Below, in pieces: positions 31,893 to 43,323 of a stretch of DNA of 64,000 bases. This DNA is from Limnoperna fortunei (taxonomy: Eukaryota; Mollusca; Bivalvia; Mytilida; Modiolidae). The position numbers and the translations under genes are program-made. The stretch spans positions 20,213,563 through 20,277,562 of the forward strand of contig OX104113.1 in assembly GCA_944474755.1 (NCBI GenBank). Direction: 5' to 3'. Each line of letters starts with the position of its first letter. Within the stretch, counting starts at the first letter, position 1. The notes under the pieces are model-generated. The model was given only the letters and a program-made list of their open reading frames with translations. It made no database searches and was not told the origin of the DNA.

Positions 31893-33735
31893 GGTACGAA
31901 TTTAGTCCCATTACTCGTAATGTAGCAGAGCGGGAGTGAATCAATCCCGGCACTTTGATGTTCAAAAGAAGTTGCATATACAATCTGACGTGGTCGATCT
32001 TGATATATTTCGACAGTGTCACCATTTTTTAATCGGTTTCGTGTTTAAAATCGGTCATTATTGTTAAGTGTTGATAGTTACTGCCGTTTTTAATAACCCG
32101 CTGTGCGTTGTGTATTAATTGACATTCGTGTCTCTTTTCATATGTTCGATCTCTTCTTATTATCTCTTAATGATATATAATTGTTTTCGGGTACGATTGA
32201 GTAGTTAGGTGAAAAACCATACTCTACAATAAAGTTCACGTTGTAAGTAATAAAATGGCTAATTTAATATTAAAGAAAATATTCATTTACAGTTTTTCGT
32301 ATTTGTTAAATCCTTCAAGCTTTAAAATACATTTTGTTGTCCCGATCTAATAAGAAGAAGTAAAGATGTACAAAATTGCATATTAATGCGCGCTATACCA
32401 GTGTCTATATCGGTAGTATGAATAGATCGGTTCAATTTTTATTTTAAGATTATTTTACTATCTATAGGGTAAGCTTAGTATTTTTATTAATGCATTCTAT
32501 TCTTGACATAATAAAATGTATATACTCGCGTTTCTTTTATTAATTAGTTATTTAATTTGATACGAAAAAGGCATTTTAAAATTTTGTTATGTTATATTAC
32601 GTAATGTATTTCATCGCTTCAATTGTATTTCTTTGATTATTTCATGATTTATTTATATGATAAGCTTCGTAATTTGTTTATGCATTCTTATTTTTACATG
32701 ATAAAATGTATTTTTTTCTGTTTCTTTTATTAGTTACTTAGATAATTTGATAATAAAAGTGCATTTTTAGATTTTGTTTAACGCGCTTGTGACCACTCAT
32801 CCAGAAAGCATTGATCTCATAAATTGTTTTGCAAAATAGGACTCTTCTTCTAATTGTTTTTATTTAAATATTTTTTTTATTTTAAATTCTGAAAATTTTA
32901 TAAAGTTCTTAGCAATAATTTATGCACATGAATGCTAGTTTGACGTTTGAAATACATTTAATTGCAAATCTTTTGAAACAATTTTAATTACAGTAAATTT
33001 AAATCAATAGAAATTGTAACTTGTCGGTATGTTTTCTTTGATTTATCGAGGACGCGATAACTGCCGATCTTACATTCACATTTTTCCCTCACAGAACCAC
33101 GTGACTATGATCATTGTATTTTTATTGGTTTACATTAGTCTTTTGAAACTTTGCTTTTTTTATTAAAGTACTCTTCTCAAAGTTGAGATATTTATCAAGA
33201 TGATTATTTCTTGCCTTTCACAATCGTCTACATTTGCAACCCTTTACGGTATATGATGAAATTTTAAATAAAACAAATTGAAAAAAAACTAATAAACCAA
33301 ATCCAATCGGATACACCTATAACATATAAATCGAACATCTCTGGATAAGGGTTTAACCCATATCTTTTCTTGTTAATTACGTTTACTACACAAAAAACAT
33401 TGAGAAACCCGAAACTGAATGGCGTGTTGCATCTTGGGTAATACAATGTAAATTGGATTCTTACTACGGAATGGTTGTTATAGTATGCAAATTAGCACAT
33501 TTATAATACAATTACATGTAGGTAACATTATCCATATACGGAAAAATGATCAACATAGTATTCTCCACGTGCATCTTCAAAGACAAAAAGAGAAATGTCT
33601 TCAATAAAGATCGTTTCCTGTAAGTTTCGCAATGTCGGAAGCTTTTATGATGAGATTAATTTTTTAGAAATAGACCGAAGTTAGAATTTTTTATTTGCTA
33701 CATTACGTGCAATAGGACTGAATTCTGTCGTTAAT
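31893..33735. mobile_element. TIR element F (~1.84 kb, non-autonomous)
   Basis: The left end AATTTAGTCCCATTACTCGT plus AATGTAGCA is inverted at the right end as TGCTACATTACGTGCAATAG plus GACTGAATT. A shortened inverse copy sits at 54060-54535: its CCATTCCGTAGTAAGAATCC and CACGAATGACAATTAATACA blocks are the reverse complements of 33455-33475 and 32110-32130. The interior is very AT-rich with no transposase ORF. Confidence 0.6.
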
Positions 33736-34784
33736 CCGACAAATCACAAAACCAACTTCGGATTATAACGGCAGTAAAATTCGGCATACATAACAAGCTA
33801 CCAATTTGTTCTGGCGACTATAAATTTAAGATGACTTCATCTCATTGGCTTTACCAGTCTTTCGGTAAGCAACTGTCAAAGATATCAATTAAGAATTCGC
33901 AGACCCTATAATATCTAATTTGGTTCAATTAACAGTATATGTGTACTAGCATGTGGTGATAACATTTTCGTAAAAAAACCACACATATATATATACACAG
34001 GAGATTTCTGAAGCATCAGAAATGCATGGTAATACCAGATATTATATAAGTCAACAGATGAAACACAACAATATTGACTGACAAGTATTTTGCTTACTCT
34101 CAGTGGGATTTATTATGTAGCATTTTTTTCAATGGTACAATTCAACTACATTATTTATTATATAATCATTGCGCATCGTCATTTTGCTTTTCCTTTAGGT
34201 TTTTTTTTAAGTATTTATATGTGATTGTTTGTTTCTTGTTTCTGATTTTGCAGTTTAGAAATAAGGGTAGCTTCTTTTGCGTATGTAGATGTAGTTTTTC
34301 TTTCCTGTCAATTTGATACGTTTGCCTGTGTGTTCTTGTTAAGTATTACAATAAAAAAGGAGGGTTTAGAATATCTTTAATAGCTTCCCTACCACATAAT
34401 TTTGCGTACCTCTTCCAAGCCATGATATTAATGCTCTTGTGTTTACTTGGTTTTACTTTTTTGTACAGTGCAGTTAGTTGTCTGTATTTTTCTATTGATT
34501 GATGGCTCCACTTTTATGTATTGTTCAGGCATAAACAGGGAAGGTTATCTATAAAGAAAAGGCACGCATTACCACCCTATTAGGTCCCTTGGTCAAAACC
34601 ATCCCAGTTTAACAACTAACTGCAGATCCAGATAATTTTAACCTGTAAATAGGTAATTTATATCTTCTTATTTGGAACCTGTTAGGGGATGGCGTCTTGA
34701 TTTCTGTATGAGCAAGAGTCAATCAACAGTCAATATGAGTCTGACTCTTCAGAGAAAGAAGAAGAAAACGATTTGAATTATTAG
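33736..34784. other. Interval without a supported gene
   Basis: A plus-strand 80-codon ORF at 34074-34316 is F/S/C-rich low complexity and is not credited. The rest is AT-rich with no splice-bounded ORF noticed. Confidence 0.4.
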
Positions 34785-34876
34785 GTTTGTTGTCTAACAG
34801 TTTTTATTGAATTGTGAAGTTTGTTGTCTTCAATTTTAATTGAATTGTGAGGTTTGTTGTCTTCAGTTTTAATTGA
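34785..34876 (+). repeat. ~34-bp tandem repeat array interrupted by a SINE
   Basis: Units of the form AATTGTGAGGTTTGTTGTCT plus TCAGTTTTAATTG occur about three times here and once more directly after the SINE (35148-35185). Confidence 0.75.
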
Positions 34877-35147
34877 TGTTTGTTTTGTTTGTTTGAATGG
34901 TGTTTTAACGCCACTTTCAGCAATTTTTCAGCTATTTCATGGCGTCCAGTTTTTATTGGGGGAGGAAGCCGGAGTACCCGGAGAGAACCCCCGACCTGCG
35001 GTAGGAAAACTGGCAATCCTTGTCAATTAAGATTGGAGTCGAGTACACCCTGCCTGCAGTGAGAATCGAACCCGCAATCTCAGTGTTGACAGACCACGTG
35101 ATCAATAGTAGACGAACTACCTTGACCACTCGGCCACCGAGGCCCCC
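34877..35147 (-). mobile_element. tRNA-derived SINE, full length
   Basis: On the minus strand it begins GGGGGCCTCGGTGGCCGAGT. It has an A-box-like TGGCCGAGTGG (35126-35136) and a B-box-like GGTTCGATTCT (35062-35072), the internal RNA polymerase III promoter of a tRNA. The body carries CTCCGGCTTCCTCCC and AAAAACTGGACGCCATGA and ends in a (CAAA)n tail. It is flanked by an exact 12-bp target-site duplication AGTTTTAATTGA (34865-34876 and 35148-35159). It is not a functional tRNA gene. Confidence 0.88.
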
Positions 35148-35561
35148 AGTTTTAATTGAATTGTGAGGTTTGTTGTGTTCACATATATTTACGGTAAAAC
35201 GATTTCCGAAACCCGTGAACCTAAATACAAACTACTGTGCGAAAACTAACATACATGTATCAATATATTCATTGCAATTTGAATTAAATAACTTTTAGAA
35301 ATGAAATAAAATCGACAAAGGTTTATTTACATAGGTTTATTTATAACTACATTGTTCTGATTTTATACTTGACATTGTAGTTTCTCATGTCCTTATAATG
35401 GGTCGATTACATTATGACTGAATACGAGTGCAGAGGTTCAAAAACAAGAGAAAAAAGTTCTTGAAATTAAATTGTCATTTAAGCGGTAAGATTGATTTTT
35501 GTGTCTCTAAACAGTGTTAAACAACATGTTCATGAGGTAACCACGCCCTGTCCGCAGTAAG

Positions 35562-36003
35562 GCTTGAACACGCACCACTATTTACCAATAGAAACTGGAA
35601 GATGGCAAAATTTAGACAGAGAAAAGCGTTATTGTAATTTGTGTAACTGCTCAAAATTAGGGGATGAATATCATTATATTTTTGAATCTACTGCCTTATT
35701 AGATAAAAGACGACAATTTATTCCAAAACAGTTTATTCGTAATCACAATACAGTTCAATTTTCAAAACTAATGACATCAACTAAACAAACGCTGCTAAGA
35801 AAACTATGCAATTTATAAAATGTATAAATAACAGCCTTACTATGCCTCCTGGCTAAATTACGTAAACTTTGAACCCTTTTATGTATATAGTTTACATAGT
35901 CAGTGTATGATATGTAATGTTGTTGTTGGTTGTTTTGTTGTTTTGTTTTTTCTCTGTACCAATGTACTGTTGGCTGTATGAGAAATAAAGATATATATCA
36001 ACT
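35562..36003 (+). pseudogene. 5'-truncated LINE: C-terminal 80 codons and 3' UTR
   Basis: The open frame reads HHYLPIETGRWQNLDREKRY then CNLCNCSKLGDEYHYIFEST, a C-x2-C zinc-knuckle region typical of the end of a non-LTR ORF2 (the final Cys is missing here). The stop is at 35816-35818. A ~185-bp 3' UTR follows and ends near GAAATAAAGATATATATCAA. It is a dead 5' truncation of a family different from those at 24, 27 and 52 kb. Confidence 0.75.
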
Positions 36004-36648
36004 TCGCTATTGAGACGCGTGTGCTTATTAGTAGACTACCTTAATTACGAGACAACCAATTTTTAATATTTTTTACAACAAATTAACCTTATTGTTATTT
36101 TCAGTCATGACAATGACTTGGTAATAATGATAATCAACCACGCATATCAGTTCTGCAAAATTTGTGAAATATTACATCAACAATATCCACGTCAGACGGG
36201 TCTATAGGATATACAAGTGGGCACATTCAAATAACCAACTACAACTTATTGAATATATGGTCACGAAACGGTGACACATCGACTTTTACTGAAACACTTT
36301 CTGTTTTCTATCCGTTACAAAGCACACACATCGTATATTTCCCAAACTTTTATTTGTAATCTGCGACATGAATTCCATTTACATTGGTTACACATGATTG
36401 AAGTTACTTTTAGTTTCGATTTCTAAAATTAAAGTTATTTACAGAGATCTGTCAAATTCCAAATTAAATTTCCTTAACAGTCCTGCAGTCCTTTGAGATA
36501 CGTCTTTTATAATGTAAGTTTAATTATTTTAAGTAAAAATGAATTTGTCGGAATTTTGTTGTTGATGTTAACTTGATCAGCAATATCGCATAAAACAAAT
36601 ATTGTATCCTTTATTTTAAAAAATCGATTTAAAACGTTTAAGGATCAC
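36004..36648. other. Intergenic or 5'-region of the 36.6 kb exon
   Basis: AT-rich with no ORF. CTTTTATAAT|GTAAGTTT near 36511 is a good splice donor and could end a 5'-untranslated exon joined to the coding exon below. This is inference. Confidence 0.3.
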
Positions 36649-36661
36649 CTCAGAAGATCAA

Positions 36662-36806
36662 ATGTTCGATTTTATGGCTGAAGATGGAGAAGTAGGAAAT
36701 GCTCCATCTATAGCACAGGAAACTGAATTTGAAGGCCTGTTTCGGCCGTATATACAAGATATAGAAGACCTGACAGAGGACATATCACCCGCTTCTTTGA
36801 TACAAG
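36662..36806 (+). CDS. Probable first coding exon, unidentified acidic protein
   Basis: Acceptor CACCTCAG (to 36649), then a short leader and ATG at 36662. The frame reads MFDFMAEDGEVGNAPSIAQE, TEFEGLFRPYIQDIEDLTED and ISPASLIQ, and ends at donor CAAG|GTATTT with one base of a split codon. The peptide is acidic (many D and E) and non-repetitive. It joins in phase with the exon at 38524. I do not recognise a domain. It lies upstream of the IFI44-like genes on the same strand and shows no TLDc or GTPase motif. Confidence 0.5.
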
Positions 36807-37817
36807 GTATTTATTAAAATATGAAGCTGTATTGTGATAATGCAAACAAAATTCCGTTCAGTAGCATGATAATTATTACAACCTCGCACTAGGTAACCAG
36901 ACTTTCACAAAGAATCTACAAACTGGTCGCGCCAATCTGGAAATCGGCAAATTGGACACGGCAATCTGGGAATCGGCAAACTGGTACTAAACCGTTTTAA
37001 GTAACACATCTGTCACAAATGTTTATTAGGTAACCATAAATACTGATAATTTTATGTGATTTATTAAATTATAAACTATAGTATAATGCTGCCACGGGGA
37101 AACACAATAAACAAGAAATTCCATAAATCGGATGAAAATTTAAAAAAAAATATTTAAAAAAAATAGAAAAAATTGTCTACTATAATATGATAAAAAAACA
37201 TACAAGTGTCATTAACAATAGCAGTTTGATATATTCTAAAATTTTGCTGTTAATGATACACAATACTCGGTCATTGAAAAAGCAAGGCTATCGAATCTTA
37301 TTATGACAGTAATAGTTGCACGTTGCTTATACTTCCCGCAGTAACACCCGAACCCACAACTGGAAATTTTAGTGCTAAACCCACTCATAACAAGTACTAA
37401 GACCATATTTTGTTTAATTTGAATCGTTAATACTCGTATAAAAAACTAACTTTATGGACAGTTTGTAGACAATGTATTGACAGCCAAGCGCTTAATAAAT
37501 CCGGTATATTCTGGCAAAGGAATTTGACCCCGCATAATTTGTGCCAAATATTGCCAGAAAACGAAAAAAGAACTGTCCCCAATCGAGTCTTACCGCCCAC
37601 AAAAATATAAAAAATAATCTGACCCCTACCTTTGTTGAAACGTTTACACGGGTAATGTTTAACTGCATCATGGATGGTCTACGTACTGACATTGCTTCTT
37701 TTGATCATTATTTTTGCAACCGCGAATCTTTTTCAATTATTAGTTATTTGATGTATGTTTGCGAATTAAAATGTGTGAACACTGTTTTCTAGTACATCAG
37801 ACTCTAAAGGTTATAAC

Positions 37818-37988
37818 CCGGGTCCCGAGTGGTTAAGTCTTCTATTGATAACGTGGTTTGTCAACACTTAGGTGTACTCGACTCCAATCGTAAGGTTTCC
37901 TCCTGTTATTCCGGTTTCCTCCCCTAATAAAAACTGGACGCCATGATATATCCAAATAAATTGCTGAATGTGGCCTTAAACAATTTAA
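37818..37988 (+). mobile_element. Degraded tRNA-derived SINE, plus strand
   Basis: Matches the SINE at 34877-35147: CCGAGTGGTTAAGTCTTCTA, GTGTACTCGACTCCAATCGT, TTTCCTCCCCTAATAAAAAC and TGGACGCCATGA. The B-box region is deleted, so it cannot be transcribed as a SINE. It sits in the presumed intron of the 36.6 kb gene. Confidence 0.75.
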
Positions 37989-38523
37989 AAAAACAAATAT
38001 ATGTTATAATACAGATCTATTTAAAACAAACCTTTTAAAACTATATTTGGAAACTTTACAAAAGACACGTGATTTTCGTAAATGTGAAACAATGTTTATT
38101 GTAATTATAAACGTTTTGACTGAATGTTATGAACAGCTGCAGCAATAAATTATAGGACCACTACTTAGTGGTGAGTGGAGACTATAGAACACTGTGCAAC
38201 GTTCTAAATTTAATTATAGAAAAACTAATAACTGCAAGAACAAATAAGAAGCCATACAATACTGGCTTGGTTGAGTCACATAACACAAATTTTGCATCAT
38301 TTGAATCATTTTTAAAAACCTTGTATACCGTGAGTATTGTACTAAATTGCAACGGGCTTTTTATTGATTAAGGTGCAGTCATAAAAATTAAGCTTAAGCC
38401 ATATGTAGTGATAATTCGCGTTTTTAATGGCAGACTATGACAATTTAACTTAACATATATTTTAAAGAAAATACTTGTTGCATGTTTCAATTCTTACCGG
38501 CACTGATTTTTTTCTTGATCTAG

Positions 38524-38570
38524 ATTTTAGTCTCAAAGAAGAAACAAACGGTTCCATATTGTACCCAGAG
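38524..38570 (+). CDS. Probable small second exon of the 36.6 kb gene
   Basis: Acceptor TTTTTTTCTTGATCTAG, then 47 bases, then donor CAGAG|GTAAGA. With the split base from 36806 it encodes DFSLKEETNGSILYPE. The pattern (starts completing a GAT codon, ends on a codon boundary after GAG) copies the small second coding exon of the IFI44-like genes (43462-43529). The similarity is in splice phase rather than sequence. A possible last exon at 39420-39457 (CTGTCAG| then LECFKKVLSRWN and stop) is weaker. Confidence 0.4.
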
Positions 38571-39039
38571 GTAAGAAATGTCTTTCTTTGCATGGGACAT
38601 ATTGCAGCAGAAAATATTAATTGGATTATCTTGGAATTTGTTAGAAATAATATCATACTGGACAAAATAACTATATTTGTCATTAGTTTCAAGAATTAAA
38701 GAATATTGAAGAAAAGTCTTAAAGTTCAGTTCTCTTTCCAACAAATTCAAAGTCAAGGGTTTTGGAATTTTAAACTATTTTAACACTGTATATAATATAA
38801 TTTTTCTGTAATATTAATGTTCATAATATTCTATTTTACAATAATTCTGGTTTCTTAACAAAACAATGCCATTATTATTAAATCAATACATATGTCAAAC
38901 CATTTGATATATTTCTACGGGATGATAAACTAAAACGTTCGTTAAGGTTCATTAGAAAGATTTTCTGTTGCTCGAAGGTCCGAAAAGGTAGAACTATGCT
39001 TGTCACATTAGGAACGTGGTTTACTTGTGCATCTGTTAT

Positions 39040-39140
39040 ACCACGTTATGTTGGTTGTTGGTTCTGGAGTTTGCGGTTTCTCGGACTTGTGGATTGTCTT
39101 TTTTGACAGTTTCATCGGTGTTCGGTATTTTGTTATTACC
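39040..39140 (+). mobile_element. Fragment resembling the Penelope-like 3' flank
   Basis: GGTTCTGGAGTTTGCGGTTT plus GTGTTCGGTATTTTGTTATT resembles 15440-15490. Short and diverged. The ORF on the opposite strand is incidental. Confidence 0.4.
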
Positions 39141-39716
39141 TTCACGTATGTAAGAAATTTGATATACGTAACAGGTGTTAAGGTTGTGTAGAAACGCGCA
39201 TATTTAAAACTGAAACACATTTGTTTTAAGTATTTGTGTTACAAGTTGGGTAAATATCTTTTTATGGGAATAAACTTTATTAAAACAAGATGATCGTATG
39301 CAACTTATAATTCCTTTTTATACATTCAGATCCATTTTTGTCCTATAGAGCATATATTATAAGCATATGATAAGTTCTTCCTCAAATTCTTTCTGACCAT
39401 CGTTCTTCCCTGTCAGCTCGAATGCTTCAAAAAAGTTTTGTCCCGTTGGAATTAAATTGTATGGGAACCTTGGGTCTCAAAAGTAGATTTTTATGCAGCA
39501 ATCGTCCTGTAAAAGCAGCTAAAATGCGTTGACTTATTGTTTATATGTGTGTATATTTTATTTTGCTTTGTAAGCTGAAATCTGATTGGCTAATTCAAAT
39601 GGAGCAACCCATATTATATAATATAACTTGCATTGGTCACATGACTTATTCTTACATCGTTAAAATTCAAATTGTCCCATGACGTCATCGCTGTTTTTAC
39701 CATTAAAATTCAAAGT

Positions 39717-39864
39717 AAATTATAAGGAACGTTTCAAATTTCTGAACAGGTGATATTGTAAAACCTGGCTTGTTAATAAATCACTTCATGGTTTATTATG
39801 TGTAAACAGACCCAAACATGTTATATAGTATAACCTGTTCAGAAATTGAAATATTCCTTAATTA
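39717..39864. repeat. Imperfect hairpin
   Basis: ATTATAAGGAACGTTTCAAA plus TTTCTGAACAGGT on the left pairs with ACCTGTTCAGAAATTGAAAT plus ATTCCTTAATT on the right. About 80 bp of loop. A small foldback element or its remains. Confidence 0.55.
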
Positions 39865-40274
39865 ACAGTCAATGGCTATGAAACGAATTTTGGCCACGCC
39901 TTCTTTATGATTCTTATAAAACGTACTTGTTCACCTATCTTGCCAATCCGTCCGACCAAGGGCATTAAGTTGTCGGTGTAGGACGTAAAAAACTCCCCAA
40001 GTCAGTATCTTGCCAATGTAAACAAATCGATGTGTTGCAATCACGCAAATTATGTTTTATTGTTTATTTCGATAATTTTTTTCTTAAACGTTTTGAACTG
40101 TAGTACTCGTTCGTGACAAATCGCTAAATTTTAGGTACCACAATACTGTCAATACAGCGCACAATGGGTGAGGCGTAACGCGTGAATAATTTTAATGTGA
40201 ATTTTAAAAGAATACAAAAGGTCAAAAAATGTAGAATGGGAGTAAATAGTGTAAAATAGATTGTATGATGAACA

Positions 40275-40632
40275 TAAGTGTATTGACAGAGCCTCGCCTT
40301 TATACCTCGTTTCTAAGCCTCGTTCTTATTTTAGAAATTGAAGAAGGAAGATATAAAGATATAAACGAATAAAAAGAGAAAATGGAATATGTCAGTACTG
40401 TAATACAAATGACATTGAAGACGAATTTCATTTTTTCTTCAAATGCCCTAAATACAAATTTGAACATAAAAATATTAATACTTTCAAACTGGAAAATGAC
40501 ATAATACAAATAAGTAACTTAGTGAAAATAGTGTCTTTGTCGAATCACTTGCAACATATTGCTCCATTTATAAAAACGTCACTTAGACTGAGGAAAGTGG
40601 AACCCTGTGATTGCATGATTCACCAGTACTGA
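40275..40632 (+). pseudogene. LINE C-terminal fragment with zinc knuckle
   Basis: From 40372 the frame KRENGICQYCNTNDIEDEFH, then FFFKCPKYKFEHKN, has the spacing C-x2-C-x9-H-x4-C. It runs to a stop at 40630-40632. An upstream frame (40280-40370) gives a related GRYKDINE piece one frame away. It is a dead 5'-truncated non-LTR fragment. Downstream to 41200 there is no gene. Confidence 0.65.
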
Positions 40633-41222
40633 CTTTTATCTATCATATATAGTTATTATTCTATGCATACATGCACTAAACAGTCTTGTGTATTTGAAGT
40701 ATCAATGTTTATTTGTAATTGTTTATTTGTATGCTTTCCACCCTTAGGGCTTGAAACAGTTGAAGCTTTCTTTATATCCTACATCTTATCAAGGGTTAAT
40801 TAACTTCCACATGTTTTTGTGCCAAATTTTGTTAACTGTAATTATATAATATTAGTGTGATGACTTGATATAAACACAATATACCTTTACATTTATTCAA
40901 TAATGCATAATTATAGGCCCTTGGCTTAAAAGAAACTTAACGCATGAAAAATTGCCTTGTAAAACAGTTAAAAATATTTATTATATACAATACTAAAATA
41001 GCGACGAACTTATCAATCCTATTTTCACTTTAGCACATCATAAAATTTCTATATATGGTGTGTTACCTAAGTTGACCTATTAACCATCGTCACTAAATGA
41101 CAATTGCATCGGTTCTAAATTAAGATACAGGAAAATCCAAACTGAAAATATCATTTCAAATATTAATTTTAAGAAAAGGCATTTACAAAAAATGGATATT
41201 TGATTTAACGTCGGAAGTCAGT

Positions 41223-41231
41223 CTATTTATA
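41223..41231 (+). promoter_or_regulatory. TATA-type core promoter of IFI44-like gene 1
   Basis: CTATTTATA in the context CAGTCTATTTATA is duplicated exactly upstream of gene 2 (49603-49611) and lies just upstream of a conserved spliced leader in both. Conservation between paralogues supports a real core promoter. The transcription start would be about 25-35 bp downstream (inference). Confidence 0.5.
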
Positions 41232-41254
41232 GTGACAAGTTCTATATAATACAG

Positions 41255-41288
41255 TGTATCTGTAGTCATTGTGAGGTTGAATTGAGCA
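41255..41288 (+). other. 5'-untranslated first exon of gene 1 (3' part)
   Basis: The leader ends GAGCA|GTAAGTATTTTGTA. The same donor (GTAAGTATTTTGTA) with a similar leader (GTGAGGTTGAATT versus GTAAGGTTGCATT) is found in gene 2. The exon would join to the ATG exon at 42795 directly or through another small exon. The true 5' end is not determined. Confidence 0.45.
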
Positions 41289-41689
41289 GTAAGTATTTTG
41301 TATAACTTTCGATTTTAAGATTTAAAAGAAAACGAAAAAAAAATCAACAAATAAACCAGGTCTTCATGCTTGTTTTCTTTCTACTAAATATATATGCACA
41401 TGATATTTAATTTATATATCTACTGGTCAAAGAATAGTTCTCTCCATTAAAATTACAGAAGCAATTCTCGCCTTTTTGGTGACTGTGCCGTTATTTTTCC
41501 ATTAAAATCGACGGCAAAGGCTTCATTTGATAGATTTCACTTTCTTCCATCCAAAACAAGTTACGTTTATCATTTTTCAAATGACAATTTTTCACAAAAA
41601 TTGTCGAAAGATCGTGTGGCGAGAATTAATTGCCGGCGAGAATTACTCTGTGACCAGTAATTAATTTAATTAACATTTGAATATTCTGG

Positions 41690-41895
41690 GGCGGATCCAG
41701 AAAATTGGGCTAGGGCCACCGCCCGGGACGAAGTTCGGTCAAGGTGTCTTAGGACAGTATCGCCCTGGTTTTAACACACTCTCGCTCGGTGTTTCTTTTC
41801 TCTCTCTGTCTTTCCTCCTTTTTTCTCTCACTTTCTCTTTCTTTTCCCTTTTTTAAGGGGGCGAACTTCCCAATTCGCCCCCTCTTGATCTAATA
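41690..41895. repeat. Dispersed repeat in intron 1 of gene 1
   Basis: GGGGCGGATCCAGAAAATTG, then a CT-rich TCTCTCTGTCTTTCCTCC tract, then GGGGGCGAACTTCCCAATTC. This is a GC-richer dispersed element rather than a gene; family name uncertain. Confidence 0.5.
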
Positions 41896-42244
41896 CTAAT
41901 ATTTATCCAGTTGCTCAAATAATAGATTCTTTTCACAGGTATTGTGTGATTTGTTACAAAGCACCTGTATGTGTAAGGCTAACAACTCTAGAGCTAAGCG
42001 CACGTGCGAACATCAATGAACTAACGATCTCTTGGTAAAGAAAACCCTCTGTAGCTTTAGTTTAACGAACCTTCACATCTAGATTCTTCTTCCCGCAATT
42101 CTAAATAAAAGCACTACCTATAGCTAAAAACCGCTCTATTTATAAAATATTCTAAACATTATAGTCAGACCTCACTGGAAATCAGGATGAGTTATCCGAT
42201 ATCATCACTTTTCATCGACTCCTACCCTACAGTGACAAAGATTG

Positions 42245-42345
42245 CTAGTTATTTTCCGAAGGTCGGGGGTTTTCACCAGGTACTCCGGTTTTCTACCCCA
42301 GTAAAAAATGGACGCCATGATAAATCTGAAAAATTGCTATATATA
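42245..42345 (+). mobile_element. SINE 3' fragment in intron 1 of gene 1
   Basis: GGTCGGGGGTTTTCACCAGG, TACTCCGGTTTTCTACCCC and AAAAAATGGACGCCATGATA match the tail half of the SINE at 34877-35147. The tRNA-like half is missing. Confidence 0.75.
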
Positions 42346-42794
42346 TACACGCCTTCTGACCTTGACTCAATTTTAAGGTCCAGTTGTAGGTTAAAGGTTC
42401 TTCTTTTAAGACTGCAGTACGCATAAAATATATTGTCGTCATCAGTTACAATGTTAATACAGTTGATCAATGTCACCCCACCGTGACCTTTGTATAAGTG
42501 ACTGCTAACGATATACAATTCCACTACTTATGTGGCAGTTGAGAGAAGTTTGAGTCTTCACTTTGTTACATTTTTTTTGTGCATCGGGTTTGCGATGAAA
42601 GGCTTCTGCTTATTTCTGTAGAATTCTTTTCTTGCTTTAAACCAAATACTGTTTTTGCCGTTATTGCAAAACAACGAACGCAGAGTGGAAATTAAATCAG
42701 TATAGATTTGCATAATATAAATTGTTTACTCCGCATTGAAACTATATTAGATGTCCTTTAGTTGTATTTGATTGATAAATAAATATTATTTTAG

Positions 42795-43323
42795 ATGTCT
42801 GCACCGAAACAACTATCAGTTCTTCACAAAGACAAACTTGACACATGGATTGGCAATGGGAAGAAGAGATACACATTGTTGTTTTCAGCTGGAATTAATG
42901 GGTGTGATCCCACGACCTTTCATACAAACTGCGACAACAAAGGACCAACTGTAACACTAATCTACAACGTCAATGGAAACATTTATGGTGGTTACAACAG
43001 AGTTAGTTGGATGCCGGGATCAGGAGAGTCTATTTATGACCGCGATGCTTTCTTGTTTCTGCTTGATGGTCCGGTACAAAAGCCAAATAAATTCACTATC
43101 AAATCTCCAGAATATGCATTAACAATGGACAAAACTTGCGGCCCTGTATTTGGTCAAGGTCCAGATCTTCTTACGTTTCAGAATTTGGTGACTAAAAACT
43201 TAAATTCATTTCAGCTAAATACTGTTATGTCCCCTGCGTCCTACCATATTAGTAAGGAAACGGTAACCGAAATAACAGGTGGCCAGTTTGCTGCTGAGGA
43301 CGTGGTGATCTATGCTGTAGAAG
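42795..43323 (+). CDS. Gene 1 coding exon 1: TLDc domain
   Basis: The ATG follows the acceptor TTATTTTAG directly, so the start codon opens the exon. It encodes MSAPKQLSVLHKDKLDTWIG onward to YAVE, and a split codon at donor GAAG|GTTAGT. The whole TLDc core is on this one exon. The apparent ORF end at 43328 is a stop inside the intron. Confidence 0.88.

Noticed and set aside
34877..35147. Possible tRNA gene
   Set aside because: A- and B-box-like motifs are present, but the sequence does not fold as a full tRNA. It continues into a SINE body with a CAAA tail and target-site duplication.
38462..38756. Minus-strand ORFs at 38.46-38.76 kb
   Set aside because: Opposite to a splice-bounded small exon on the plus strand and without a recognised domain. 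An alternative reading as a separate gene cannot be excluded, but the evidence is weaker.
42772..42954. ORF in another frame over exon 1 of gene 1
   Set aside because: It is out of frame with the TLDc coding sequence and unsupported in the paralogue.
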